From Peptococcaceae bacterium BRH_c4b (GTDB lineage: Bacteria > Bacillota > Desulfotomaculia > Desulfotomaculales > Desulfocucumaceae): a stretch of DNA of 64,000 nucleotides. Shown piece by piece: positions 18,911 to 28,275 of this stretch; the first letter of the stretch is position 1; each line of letters opens with the position of its first letter. The translations under genes and the position numbers were made by a program. The DNA is taken from the NCBI GenBank assembly GCA_000961595.1, contig LADO01000056.1, forward strand, positions 1 to 64,000, given 5' to 3'. A model generated the notes under the pieces. The model did no database searches, was not told the DNA's origin, and saw nothing but the letters and a program-made list of their open reading frames with translations.

Positions 18911-19963
18911 ATGTTTACCACGGATATAGGAATTGATCTGGGTACCGCCAACGTGCTGGTTTACGTAAAGGGCAAAGGGATCGTATTAAGAGAGCCGTCG
19001 GTGGTGGCCATCAACAAGGACAACGGCAGGGTCATAGCTGTGGGCTCTGAAGCCCGCCGGATGCTGGGCCGCACCCCGGGCAATATAGTGGCCATCAGGC
19101 CCTTAAAGGAAGGGGTTATTGCCGATTACGACGTCACGGAAAAAATGCTTCGCTACTTTATTGTTAAATCCGGGCTTAGAAAATTCTTCAGCCGCCCGCG
19201 GATCATGGTCTGCATCCCCTCTGGGGTTACCGGTGTGGAGGAGCGCGCCGTCCGCCAGGCCGCCATACAGGCCGGGGCCAAGGCCGCTTACGTCATCGAA
19301 GAGCCTCTGGCCGCCGCATTAGGCGCCGGACTGGACATATCCGAGCCCTCCGGGACCATGGTGGTGGACATAGGCGGCGGCACCACCGATGTGGCCGTGC
19401 TTTCCCTGGGCGGGATAGTTACCAGCAAGTCACTCAGGGTCGGTGGTGATAAATTTGACGAGGCCATCGTCCGCTACGTTCGCCGGGAATTCAGCATGGC
19501 TATCGGAGAGCGTACCGGGGAGGAGATCAAGATAGAGATAGGCACCGCCTATCCCAACGATTCCCAGGAAAAAACCTACGAAATAAAGGGCCGGGATCTG
19601 GTCAGCGGGCTGCCCAGAGCCGTTACCATTACCAGCACCCGGGTGCACGAGTTCATCAGGGAAACACTGGAAGCTGTGGTGGGGGCGGTGAAGGAAGTGC
19701 TGGAGCAAACACCGCCGGAGCTTTCCGCCGACATAGTGAACAAGGGCATTGTGATAACCGGCGGCGGTGCGATGCTGCAGGGGCTGGACAAGCTGATCAG
19801 CCATGAGACTGGCCTGGCGGTGAACCTGGCCGAAGATCCCCTCTCCTGCGTGGCCATGGGCACCGGCAGGGCACTGGGCATGATTAACATACTGGCCAAT
19901 TCCAAGGATGCGGCGCGGTCAATTAAAGGATACAATAAAAATTATTCATCAATGGGCGGCTAA
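18911..19963 (+). CDS. mbl: MreB/Mbl-type actin-like cell shape protein
   Basis: Actin-family ATPase that forms membrane-bound filaments guiding lateral wall synthesis. 350 residues. Phosphate-1 motif DLGTANVLVY, phosphate-2 DIGGGTTDVAVLSLGG and the adenosine motif GGGAMLQGLD are all present. The N-terminal MFTTDIGID and its place after spoIIID point to the Mbl paralogue and not MreB. GAAAGGGG precedes the start. The stop codon lies in a hairpin (19954-19972). Confidence 0.93.
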   Translation: MFTTDIGIDLGTANVLVYVKGKGIVLREPSVVAINKDNGRVIAVGSEARRMLGRTPGNIVAIRPLKEGVIADYDVTEKMLRYFIVKSGLRKFFSRPRIMVCIPSGVTGVEERAVRQAAIQAGAKAAYVIEEPLAAALGAGLDISEPSGTMVVDIGGGTTDVAVLSLGGIVTSKSLRVGGDKFDEAIVRYVRREFSMAIGERTGEEIKIEIGTAYPNDSQEKTYEIKGRDLVSGLPRAVTITSTRVHEFIRETLEAVVGAVKEVLEQTPPELSADIVNKGIVITGGGAMLQGLDKLISHETGLAVNLAEDPLSCVAMGTGRALGMINILANSKDAARSIKGYNKNYSSMGG

Positions 19964-19972
19964 AAGCCGCCC
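19954..19972 (+). terminator. Hairpin overlapping the mbl stop codon
   Basis: GGGCGGCT pairs with AGCCGCCC around AAA, followed by TCTTCATT. The T-run is poor, so it is a weak terminator at best. Confidence 0.45.
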
Positions 19973-20267
19973 TCTTCATTAGCAATACTCTAAGATGCTC
20001 GAATTGTGGCGGAACATGTCAATATAGTTAAGATAGTATATAATTAAAAAAGTTAACCAATTCAGCAGGAACAGGATGAACTGTGTCGAATACCATAAAC
20101 AAGACAAATCAAGGTAATCGGCAGGTTGTAATAATCCTGCTATTTTTATGCGATGTTCTATTGTTTTGTGTAACAATTCCTCGTTTAAAAACGTCATACT
20201 TATGAGGTGTATTTTTGGGCAAGCCGGTTTGATGTGAAACATTTGTCTGGATTCAGGAGGACTTTCC
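19973..20267. promoter_or_regulatory. AT-rich intergenic region with a candidate promoter at 20016-20044
   Basis: ATGTCA (20016-20021), a 17-base spacer and TATAAT (20039-20044) form a plausible vegetative promoter for the protease gene. Nothing else certain is seen in the roughly 300 bases. TGTCGAA near 20080 resembles a Spo0A box core, but one copy is weak evidence. Confidence 0.4.
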
Positions 20268-23200
20268 TTGAGAAATAGAATAATAGTCCTGGCGGCGGCT
20301 TTAGCGATGATAGCCATCCCGGCAGTTAATCGTGATTATAATGACATACATTTATTAAATGATCGCTCCAGGGAAATAATCGGCGCTGCGGCGCTGAATG
20401 CCCCAGGTTTTATTAATACCGGGGGACTCACCGGTGAAGGACAGGTAGTGGCTATTGCCGACAGCGGATTGGACAAGGGGTCCATGGACGATATACACCC
20501 TGATTTGCAGAGCACGCCCGGCAAAAAGCCTAAAGTAATCATGCTTAAATCCTGGGCGGAACGGGAAAGGGTGGACGACTCGCTCGGCCATGGCACTCAC
20601 ATGGCGGCTGCCATTGCCGGCACAGGGGCGGCGTCAGACGGTAAATTCAAGGGGGTAGCCCCCGAAGCAAGCATATACTTCCAGGGAATATTGGATAAAG
20701 AAAACAAAATAAAGCCTCCCCTGCCAGAGAAACTTTTTCTGCCGGCTTATGCCGCAGGTGCACGGATTCATGTGGATGCCTGGGGCGGAGGGAAAAACTG
20801 TTATGGCGGAAATGCCCAGAATATTGACGCATTCGTAAATAGATACAGAGACTTTTTGGTGGTGCTCGGGGCCGGCAACAGCGGTCCCGGAGCAGGGTCA
20901 CTCACCTCTGAGGCCAACAGTAAAAACGCGCTGGTAGTTGGGGCATCCTGCAGTCCGCGCCCGGCCCTGGACCCCGAGAACACAGACACCAGCGCAACTG
21001 CGGCCTTTTCCAGCCGCGGTCCGGCGGCTGACGGCAGAATAAAGCCTGAGTTGCTGGCTCCGGGCACCTCTATAGTATCAGCAAAATCCACTGAGATTCC
21101 GGGAAACCTACCGGGCTTTCCACAATACCTGAGAATGCAGGGTACCAGCATGGCTGCGGCTGTGGCCGGGGGAGCGGCAGCTCTGACCAGAGAAATGCTG
21201 CAGAAAGATCTTTCCATAGCATCTCCTTCGGCGGCACTGCTTAAAGCAGTACTAATTAACGGGGCCAGGGCGGAAAACGGTCCGTCCAGGCAGGGATTCG
21301 GAATCATTGACTTGACCGGGACGGCCATATCTTTTGCGGAAAAAAGATTGGAGGCGGTGGACGAGGGCTCCGGCCTGCAAACGGCAATGATGAGGGAATA
21401 CAAATTTGAAGTAAAGAAAGAAGACGGGCCGTTTAAAGCTACCCTGGCCTGGAGTGATCCTGAGGCTTCCCCGGAAGCGGATCAAACGCTGATAAACAAC
21501 CTGGATCTGGAGATAATTTCCCCCAGTGGTGAGAAACTCCCAGGGAACGGTTTTTTAAAAACCGGCTCTCCGGATAGTACCAACAATGTAGAGCAGGTAT
21601 ATATAGAAGAGCCCGAAGCAGGAAATTACACCATCAGGGTATGGGCAACCTCGGTGGATAATCAGAAAAGCCCCTCCGGCCAGAAATATGCCCTGGCTTT
21701 TGGCCAATTACCGGCATCAGCGGTAATTGGTGAAGACAGTAATAAAGCAGGGCAGGACCCGTCCGCCGTAAAACTGCTGGCGAACGGAAGTACCACTGAT
21801 TCCAAAAAGGAAATCAGCCCTGGATTCAGGGAATACCTGATCAATAAAACAAAGTACATAATAGGAAACATCTGGCGGCCGCCAGGAGTGCAGGTGAGAC
21901 TTACCTCCCGGGGCAACATCTGGTTTGAGGCCGGCAGGGAGCAGAGGACGGGAGGATACTACCAGGATGTGAGTGCCGGTATTACGATCAACGGCCAGAC
22001 ATCGAAAAGCGTTGAGGAAATACCCCCCGGCGCCGTCCTGGTGGCGGTGGTGGATCCGGTTACACAGAAACTGCACAGCATCCGTGTCGATTATGAGGTG
22101 ACTAGCGGCAAGGTGTCGGGCGTTAGTGTGGCCGACAACAGCCTAAGACTTGCGGGCAACAGCAGTAATTATAAAATTTCCCCATTAGTTGCCTACTTAA
22201 ACACCTATAACATCCGGGACTCCGACCCCCTGCTGGACGCTTTCGGGCCCGTGGACGGCGCTATGCAGCCGGAAGTGCTGCCCGGCATGTCGGTTACCCT
22301 GGTAGCTAACCCCCTTACTTCTGAAGTTCAAAGTATCAAAATCAGCAGGGATGTGGTACTGGGCATGCTGATGAGTATTGACGTTGGCCGGGGGGAAATG
22401 GTACTGGACAATGGAAAAAAATACAGTATTTTTTCCGGGTCGTCAGTATATGTTGATGATATTATGTCGCAGCCGGGTGGTTTAAAGCCGGGGTACATGA
22501 TCAGTGCGGTCCTTCAGCCCGGCACGGATACAGTGCTGGGAATTACTGCCTGTACAAAGGTTTCTTATGGCCAGATAGTATTTATCAGCCGCAAGGACCA
22601 GACAATATATTTCAACGACATAAAGGACGGCTTCAAAGTATACAGGTATTCCGAAAATCTCAGGGTAAACCGCTGGAACGCCGAAGACAGTATTGAAACC
22701 TTAGGCACGGACACCTGGGCCAGGCTGGTGCTGACCCCTTTGGGGTCGGAAATAACTGCAGTCCAGGTGGCTGAAAAGGCTGAACAATTTGAAGGCAGGA
22801 TTTCCTCTATATCTGATGGAGAAGTGGCGTTCAGGGATGGGAGTAAAATACTTATCAGCCCACTGACGGGACTGGAGAAATCGGGATACCCGGTTGCAGA
22901 AAGAGATTTCCTTCCCGATGAGAAAATAGACGCCTTATCATTGTACACTTCAAAAGGGAATCATGTTATAGCCTATTTAAAAACCTTGGAAACCTATCCC
23001 GAAGATGAACCAGCTATAAAATACATAGCCCTGCCTTTAAACAAGCGGTATTTCATCGGAGGCAATACAAACGGGGATGTGGTCTATATCTGGCGCACCG
23101 GGGGAACCAGGGTGGAAATGGCGCCCGACGAAAGGGGAGACTTCACTTATTCCTTTATTCCGGCGCCGGACGAAAATGTTGTCAGGCTAGTGGCGGTAAA

Positions 23201-23813
23201 CCGCCATACCGGGGCCGTAACCGGCAGGTATATCGAAATAAATGTGGGTGCGGAAAGGAACTTTACCGATATATCGGGGCACTGGGCTGAAGACGACATA
23301 CTGAAACTTTCGGCCAAAGGCAGGGTCCTTGGGTACGGTGACGGCACCTTGCAGCCGGACAGGAAGATAACCCGGGAGGAACTGGCGGTTCTGCTTGCCA
23401 ACTGTTTCGGCTGGAGGGAAAAAGCCGGGGCGGCTGTGAAATATACCGATAAAAAGGAAATCTCTGACTGGGCGATGCCCGGGGTATACTGGTCCGGCTA
23501 CATGGGAATACTCACGCCTTATAATGATGGTTCCTTCAAGCCTTCACAAACAGTCAGCCGGGCGGAACTGGCGGTGGTTCTGGAGAAGCTGAGGCAGAAA
23601 CTAAAAATAAATACCGAAAACGCGTCAAAATCCTTTCGGGATGTTTACAGCGTACCGCCCTGGGCCAGAAGTTCCATAGAGAATATATATATGTCAGGTA
23701 TATTAAAAGGAAAGCCGGACGAAATGCTGGCCCCCTTGGAGGGCGCTACCAGAGCGGAAACGATAGTAGCGCTGGCAAGAATAATGGATGAATTTGAAAA
23801 GGGCGGGGGTTAA
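20268..23813 (+). CDS. Secreted subtilisin-family (S8) protease with three SLH domains
   Basis: 1181-residue surface protease. An N-terminal signal peptide (about residues 1-20) is followed by an S8 catalytic domain with Asp65 (IADSGLD), His108 (GHGTHMA), the oxyanion Asn204 (GAGNSG) and Ser294 (GTSMAAA). A proprotein-convertase-like beta domain follows (about 375-490). Residues about 530-970 form repeated beta-rich modules of unknown function. The C-terminus (about 999-1181) has three S-layer homology domains for non-covalent wall attachment. The TTG start at 20268 has AGGAGG seven bases upstream. Its end overlaps the convergent anti-sigma gene by 4 bases. Possible roles are surface protein processing or peptide scavenging. 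Confidence 0.9.
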   Translation: MRNRIIVLAAALAMIAIPAVNRDYNDIHLLNDRSREIIGAAALNAPGFINTGGLTGEGQVVAIADSGLDKGSMDDIHPDLQSTPGKKPKVIMLKSWAERERVDDSLGHGTHMAAAIAGTGAASDGKFKGVAPEASIYFQGILDKENKIKPPLPEKLFLPAYAAGARIHVDAWGGGKNCYGGNAQNIDAFVNRYRDFLVVLGAGNSGPGAGSLTSEANSKNALVVGASCSPRPALDPENTDTSATAAFSSRGPAADGRIKPELLAPGTSIVSAKSTEIPGNLPGFPQYLRMQGTSMAAAVAGGAAALTREMLQKDLSIASPSAALLKAVLINGARAENGPSRQGFGIIDLTGTAISFAEKRLEAVDEGSGLQTAMMREYKFEVKKEDGPFKATLAWSDPEASPEADQTLINNLDLEIISPSGEKLPGNGFLKTGSPDSTNNVEQVYIEEPEAGNYTIRVWATSVDNQKSPSGQKYALAFGQLPASAVIGEDSNKAGQDPSAVKLLANGSTTDSKKEISPGFREYLINKTKYIIGNIWRPPGVQVRLTSRGNIWFEAGREQRTGGYYQDVSAGITINGQTSKSVEEIPPGAVLVAVVDPVTQKLHSIRVDYEVTSGKVSGVSVADNSLRLAGNSSNYKISPLVAYLNTYNIRDSDPLLDAFGPVDGAMQPEVLPGMSVTLVANPLTSEVQSIKISRDVVLGMLMSIDVGRGEMVLDNGKKYSIFSGSSVYVDDIMSQPGGLKPGYMISAVLQPGTDTVLGITACTKVSYGQIVFISRKDQTIYFNDIKDGFKVYRYSENLRVNRWNAEDSIETLGTDTWARLVLTPLGSEITAVQVAEKAEQFEGRISSISDGEVAFRDGSKILISPLTGLEKSGYPVAERDFLPDEKIDALSLYTSKGNHVIAYLKTLETYPEDEPAIKYIALPLNKRYFIGGNTNGDVVYIWRTGGTRVEMAPDERGDFTYSFIPAPDENVVRLVAVNRHTGAVTGRYIEINVGAERNFTDISGHWAEDDILKLSAKGRVLGYGDGTLQPDRKITREELAVLLANCFGWREKAGAAVKYTDKKEISDWAMPGVYWSGYMGILTPYNDGSFKPSQTVSRAELAVVLEKLRQKLKINTENASKSFRDVYSVPPWARSSIENIYMSGILKGKPDEMLAPLEGATRAETIVALARIMDEFEKGGG

Positions 23814-24853
23814 TTCCCCTGGCCTTTTTCTATCCACAGTATTATTGTGTGTTTTGTAGCCTGTTCCCGCCATTCCTGCAGCTGTTTGCTCAGGCTGTCA
23901 AACTCCGTCCGGTAGGATGCGTTTTCTGCCTGGGAGTTGTTTATCAGCGACGCCAGCTCTTGCTGCCTGGCCAAAGCTTCTTTATACCTGTAGGTTATAT
24001 CCTTGGCCTCATCTGATTTGTCTATTACCGGGCCTAAAGACATGAAGTAATTCATTAGTTCAGCGCTTGCGGCTTCCGGTACTGTTATCGATGTTATGCT
24101 AACTTCCTTGCCACCAGTATTCTGAGCGGATATTATCTGTGATACCGCACCGCTCCCGTTCGTTTTAGCGGCAGCCTTGGCGATGGTTCCTATGGGGTCA
24201 TCGGAGGACAGTTTCAATAATGTGCTTTTAATTGTAATCTCATTGTCAAAGAGGGCAAATTCCTGAGCAACTACAACCCGCGCCTCTGCTTTGGGATTGT
24301 CCGGCGCTGCGGTTTCCGGCACTGCAGCATCTGGTGCTACAGCATCGCTTTTACTGTCATTCGCTGTGTCGGGCCTATTGTTCGCCGACGTATTTAAATG
24401 CGCCTCCGGCTCAGCATGCTTTTTATTGTTGTCGACCACGGCAGTTTGGGCAGTCCGGTTGCTTTTCATTACTATGTTATTGTTCTTTTTCTCCGGCATG
24501 AAATTATTGGCGATGCCTACTGATCCTGCGAATAATATAACCGCTGCTGCTGCAGCAATGGTCTTGTGCCAGGTTTTGATGAAGCCGTATTTCTCCGGTT
24601 TTTGCTCCGTTATTATCCTGTTCATTAGCTGTGCTGCAAAGCCTGGCGGGGGATCAGCCGAATACGTGAAGCCTTGAAGCGAATGCGATATGGACTGCCA
24701 GGATTCCAGCTCTGTTTTACAAGGGGGGCAGCTTTGTATATGTTTCTCCAGTATATTTGCATCTTCGGGGGTAATTTCACCGTCCAGCCAGGGTGAAAAT
24801 AGCTCCCTGACTTCAAAGCAGCTTTTATTTCCGACGGTGTATTTTCTTGTCAT
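23810..24853 (-). CDS. Anti-sigma factor with zinc-finger and DUF4349-like domain
   Basis: 347 residues. The N-terminal cytoplasmic part has the ZAS motif His38-x3-Cys42-x2-Cys45 (EKHIQSCPPC) of anti-sigma factors. One membrane helix follows (about residues 87-108), then a low-complexity Asn/Ala/Asp-rich linker and an extracellular domain (about 195-345) with a coiled coil that resembles DUF4349. It overlaps the sigma gene by 4 bases, so the two are co-translated. It presumably holds the ECF sigma factor at the membrane and releases it on a surface signal. Confidence 0.85.
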   Translation of the reverse strand: MTRKYTVGNKSCFEVRELFSPWLDGEITPEDANILEKHIQSCPPCKTELESWQSISHSLQGFTYSADPPPGFAAQLMNRIITEQKPEKYGFIKTWHKTIAAAAAVILFAGSVGIANNFMPEKKNNNIVMKSNRTAQTAVVDNNKKHAEPEAHLNTSANNRPDTANDSKSDAVAPDAAVPETAAPDNPKAEARVVVAQEFALFDNEITIKSTLLKLSSDDPIGTIAKAAAKTNGSGAVSQIISAQNTGGKEVSITSITVPEAASAELMNYFMSLGPVIDKSDEAKDITYRYKEALARQQELASLINNSQAENASYRTEFDSLSKQLQEWREQATKHTIILWIEKGQGN

Positions 24854-25473
24854 ATTTCCCCCCCCTTTCCGGCTTTTGTCATACCTGTCTGGAGTATCTT
24901 TTCCTTAAGCGCCTGCCTGGCCCGGTTCATTCTGGATTTCACCGTGCCCAGTGAACTCTGGGTAATTTGGGCTATTTCCTCGTAGGAATAGCCTTCAATT
25001 TCGCGCAGCACCAATACCGCTTTGTGCTCCGGGGAGAGACTGTCAAGCGCCTGCTTAATGACATTCCTGTCTTCCTTTTCCTCTATCTCTTGTGAAGGGT
25101 CGGCGCTTTCGTCCAGTATCTCCCGGTTAATCTCACCTGTGTCCGTCTTTACCGGGTCATCGATATAGAATATAGTAACCTTTGAATTCTTTTTTTTGTA
25201 ATTGAGGTACATATTTACGGTTATCCTGTGCAGCCAGGTACCGAAATCAGCCTCCAGGCGAAATCCCTTTAAGGATCTAAAAGACTTTAAAAAAACTTCC
25301 TGTGCCAAATCCTCCGCGTCGCTCCGGTTGCCGGTAAGTTTCAGGCAGAGTCCTAAAACTTTGCTCTGGTATATATTTACCAGACTGCCGAAGGAATCTA
25401 CCTCGCCTCTTTGAGAACGCATTATCAACTCTACTATATTATTACTCATAATTCTATTCGATATCTGATCCAA
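24850..25473 (-). CDS. ECF-type RNA polymerase sigma factor
   Basis: About 207 residues. Region 2 is visible in NRSDAEDLAQEVFLKSF, and region 4 in LSPEHKAVLVLREIEGYSYEEIAQI plus LGTVKSRMNRARQAL. Between them lies an acidic linker. I choose TTG at 25473, 8 bases after GGAGGAG; a GTG at 25482 abuts that site and an internal ATG at 25449 has none. The anti-sigma gene follows directly. A promoter of its own type lies upstream at 25517-25545, suggesting autoregulation. Confidence 0.93.
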   Translation of the reverse strand: MDQISNRIMSNNIVELIMRSQRGEVDSFGSLVNIYQSKVLGLCLKLTGNRSDAEDLAQEVFLKSFRSLKGFRLEADFGTWLHRITVNMYLNYKKKNSKVTIFYIDDPVKTDTGEINREILDESADPSQEIEEKEDRNVIKQALDSLSPEHKAVLVLREIEGYSYEEIAQITQSSLGTVKSRMNRARQALKEKILQTGMTKAGKGGEI

Positions 25474-25516
25474 AGGATTCACTCCTCCGGAGCCGGCTTA
25501 TTCCCGCCGACACCGT

Positions 25517-25545
25517 TTAGACAAAAATAATACCGTGAAAGTTCC
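25517..25545 (-). promoter_or_regulatory. ECF-type promoter of the sigma/anti-sigma operon
   Basis: Read on the minus strand: GGAACTTT (-35, 25545-25538), then GTCTAA (-10, 25522-25517), with 18 bases between GGAAC and GTCTAA. This is the classical ECF layout. Transcription would begin about 35 bases before the TTG start. Confidence 0.72.
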
Positions 25546-25587
25546 ACCAGAGGAAACCCCACGGACTAATATTTTATATATATTTCG

Positions 25588-25616
25588 TTGTAAAAGTTTT
25601 TTCTCCTTCGTATATT
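25588..25616 (+). promoter_or_regulatory. Possible vegetative promoter upstream of the surface protein gene
   Basis: TTGTAA, 17-base spacer, TATATT. This is a fair sigma-A match that would give a leader of about 330 bases. It is an alternative or second promoter to the ECF-type one at 25660. Confidence 0.4.
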
Positions 25617-25659
25617 TTGTTGTTAATAAATAGTAAGTTGAAAAATTTTTATAAACCAT

Positions 25660-25688
25660 GGAACCTTAAACCTGTTCCGGTTGTCTAA
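25660..25688 (+). promoter_or_regulatory. ECF-type promoter of the surface protein gene
   Basis: GGAAC (25660-25664), 18 bases, GTCTAA (25683-25688), the same elements and spacing as the promoter of the divergent sigma operon. It would give an mRNA leader of about 255 bases. Confidence 0.68.
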
Positions 25689-25695
25689 CTGAACA

Positions 25696-25952
25696 GGTAA
25701 AACGCAGAAAGATTCCCAGTGCAGGAAGGATATTGGCCTCTGGTGTAGAATTCACCACCTTGGCTATATCCAACCAATCAGTTGGACGGCCCGGCTAAAC
25801 GTATCCCAGACGCAGCACCAATCGCGGCCAAAACTCAGCAAATATTGTGAGATCTTGAAGGGGAGGGATGGTTAAACCGCCGGCGGCATACCGGATAAGC
25901 GGTACCCGTGGCAAAAAGCAAATTTTATTTAACTAATAAGGAGGAAAAATTC
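25696..25952 (+). other. Long 5' leader of the surface protein mRNA
   Basis: No gene is seen in this stretch. Small hairpins are possible (ACCG-GATAAG-CGGT near 25892, GCCGCCGGCGGC near 25879). It does not match a riboswitch I know. Long leaders that stabilise mRNA are known for S-layer genes. Confidence 0.4.
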
Positions 25953-28139
25953 TTGAAAAGAAGCAGAAAATTACTTTCTATTCTTCTGACACTATCTCTG
26001 TTGGCAGCCATGTTAGTTCCCATGGCTGTACCGGCTGCAGCGGCTTCTGATGATTCCGCGGCTCAGAATGTTCCAAGTGTTACCTCAGGCGACAACAAGG
26101 TTCTCGGCACCCTGCAACTGAAAGAAAGCGAAACAACTGTCGGCGCGTTGGCTAACAATGCCCAAATTACAATTAACCTGCCGGATGGCGTTGAATTCAG
26201 CACCGCGCCAACAGCAGGAACCATTGCTAACTATATTAATACCACCGTTGGTGGTGCCGGTGGTCTTACATCGACTGCAACTCCCCTCTTCGGAACCGAC
26301 CCCGCTATTGCTGGAAACCGCATTACGGCTGTGGCATTTGTTTCAGGTAGCGTCAAGCACCTGACAGTACAAGTTACCACCGGCGGCACAGGAACCTACG
26401 CCTGGTTGGTATTCTACTTTGGCGCCGTTGCCGGCGGTACAGTTGACATTACCAGCGGCACCTCAGGCGATATCCTGGCGGAAGTTGAGAATACTTCCGG
26501 CGGTTTCGTTAATGCTAAACACATCATTGGTACCACAGCTTCTGGCGGTGGAACTGTTTCAGCCTTAAGCACACCTGACGTACAGGCTGACTCAACCACT
26601 GCGCTGGGACAAATTAAGATTAAAGAAACCGGAGCAGGTGCTCTTACTACTACTGACGGCAACATTAAAATTAAACTGCCGAAAGATTGCGATTGGAACG
26701 TTCCTGGTACAGCTATTGCGTCTTTACCGACCGGCATGGTCGTTGGTGCGTTGACCGGTAACGGAACCCGCACCCTGGAATTCCCGATAACCACCGCATC
26801 TACTACGGCAGGCAGCATCATTATTACTACCAACGTCGATATCGGTGCGGATGTTGAAGCTGGTGACCTGAAAGTCACAGTTAGCGGCAACAAGTTAACA
26901 ACAACCGAAATAACCATAGGTGAAGTCGGCGACTTAACACTGGACGCCGAGGTTGAAGGCGATGTGCCTACCGTTATAGCCGGACAGGCAGACCAGGATA
27001 TTGCTGACTTTACCATCAAAGAAGGTGCGGCAGGTTCATTGGTCGCGGGCCGTACAATTAACGCTGAACTTCCCAACAATGTTGACTGGAACACAGTTCC
27101 CGGCGGCGACGGCCTGACCGTAACCGACACCACAGCTGGCGATGAAAAAGTAAGGTTTACCATTGCTGCAGCAACAGCAGCCCGTACAGATTTCGAGCAG
27201 GAGAACATGACCATTGATGTTCCTGAAAACTTCGTGGGAGATGTTGAAATTGAACTGTCCGGTACTGCAGGGTTAGAGAAAAAGATTGTCGTTGCCAAAG
27301 CCATTGCACCTGTCAAGGCTGAGTCAACTCCTGTGGACCTTAAGCTCGGTACTTTAAGTCAAGCAGCCGGTGATATTATTATCACGGAAAATGCGGCTGG
27401 TGCGTTAATGGATGCAGCAGGAAACGAAACACTACAATTAAGCTGCCCGAATGGGATTTCCTTTGCTAAGCTTCCCACGATAGAAGTAACCTCTGGTGAT
27501 CTTGAGCTTGATGCCGATACTCTTGACTTCGTAGCAGGTACCGATAAGGCCGATGTTTGCATCGATGTGGATAATTCAAGTGATGTAGCATCTACCATTA
27601 AAGTTTCCGGTATAGTGTACAATATTGACCGTACAGTGCCGGAAGGACCAATTTCTTTGAATATCGGCGGAGATGGGCTGGATGCAGTAGGCGCTGTTAG
27701 CGATGAAGTTGTCTCAGTAAATAACGCCAACCTGATAACCTCTATTAATCTGGGTGACAAAGCTTCTGCTTCCTTTGTAATCGGTTCAGCTACTTATAAT
27801 GCTAATGGCGTAGAAAAGACCATGGATGTTGCTCCGTATGTAAAAGACGGTCGTACCTTCCTGCCTGTTCGTTATGTAGCGGATGCGCTTGGCGTAACAG
27901 AAGATAACATTATTTGGGATGCGAATGCCCAAACTGTAACACTTCTTAAGGGCGATAAAGTTGCACAAATGAAAATTGGCAGCAAAGCACTGTTGGTAAA
28001 CGGCGTTACTATAAACATGGATGTCGCTGCTGAACTGAACAGTGGACGTACAATGTTACCCTTCCGCTTCATCGCTCAGGCACTGGGAGCGACAGTAGGT
28101 TGGGATGAAGCAACACAAACAGTGAGCATGGATCTGTAG
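25953..28139 (+). CDS. Secreted surface protein with C-terminal copper-amine-oxidase-N-like domain
   Basis: About 728 residues. A signal peptide (KLLSILLTLSLLAAMLVPMA, ending near AAAA) leads a long Thr/Ala/Gly/Asp-rich body of four or five beta-rich modules, each with an IKExxAGxL...LP pattern (about residues 40-600). The end (about 613-728) has two half-repeats, GRTFLPVRYVADALGV and GRTMLPFRFIAQALGA, of the Cu_amine_oxidN1 type; in Clostridia this domain serves as a surface module and not as an oxidase. Very low Cys, no SLH domain. Start TTG 25953 follows AAGGAGG. It is probably an abundant S-layer-like protein under ECF sigma control. Confidence 0.85.
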   Translation: MKRSRKLLSILLTLSLLAAMLVPMAVPAAAASDDSAAQNVPSVTSGDNKVLGTLQLKESETTVGALANNAQITINLPDGVEFSTAPTAGTIANYINTTVGGAGGLTSTATPLFGTDPAIAGNRITAVAFVSGSVKHLTVQVTTGGTGTYAWLVFYFGAVAGGTVDITSGTSGDILAEVENTSGGFVNAKHIIGTTASGGGTVSALSTPDVQADSTTALGQIKIKETGAGALTTTDGNIKIKLPKDCDWNVPGTAIASLPTGMVVGALTGNGTRTLEFPITTASTTAGSIIITTNVDIGADVEAGDLKVTVSGNKLTTTEITIGEVGDLTLDAEVEGDVPTVIAGQADQDIADFTIKEGAAGSLVAGRTINAELPNNVDWNTVPGGDGLTVTDTTAGDEKVRFTIAAATAARTDFEQENMTIDVPENFVGDVEIELSGTAGLEKKIVVAKAIAPVKAESTPVDLKLGTLSQAAGDIIITENAAGALMDAAGNETLQLSCPNGISFAKLPTIEVTSGDLELDADTLDFVAGTDKADVCIDVDNSSDVASTIKVSGIVYNIDRTVPEGPISLNIGGDGLDAVGAVSDEVVSVNNANLITSINLGDKASASFVIGSATYNANGVEKTMDVAPYVKDGRTFLPVRYVADALGVTEDNIIWDANAQTVTLLKGDKVAQMKIGSKALLVNGVTINMDVAAELNSGRTMLPFRFIAQALGATVGWDEATQTVSMDL

Positions 28140-28152
28140 TATTACCTCTTGA

Positions 28153-28181
28153 AGAGACCTCCCCTATGGGAGGTCTCTTTT
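28153..28181 (+). terminator. Terminator of the surface protein gene
   Basis: Perfect 11-bp stem AGAGACCTCCC/GGGAGGTCTCT with loop CTAT, followed by TTTATT. Confidence 0.9.
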
Positions 28182-28197
28182 ATTAATGTCGTATACC

Positions 28198-28226
28198 TTG
28201 ACAGCAGGTATTTTTGGTGGTATATA
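28198..28226 (+). promoter_or_regulatory. Vegetative promoter of the TolC-like gene
   Basis: TTGACA, 17-base spacer, TATATT: a perfect -35 and 5 of 6 at -10. It starts 17 bases after the upstream terminator and about 50 bases before the TTG start. Confidence 0.75.
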
Positions 28227-28275
28227 TTAAATATGTTAAATAATTAACCAACTCAAATGATTGGGAGTGGGGGCC

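Noticed and set aside
20080-20092. Spo0A box (TGTCGAA) upstream of the S8 protease
   Set aside because: A single 7-base core match in AT-rich DNA is expected by chance; no second box is seen.
25690-25952. Possible cyclic-di-GMP or other riboswitch in the surface protein leader
   Set aside because: AACGCAGAAAG has a passing likeness to a c-di-GMP aptamer segment, but the paired helices and the rest of the conserved core are not there.
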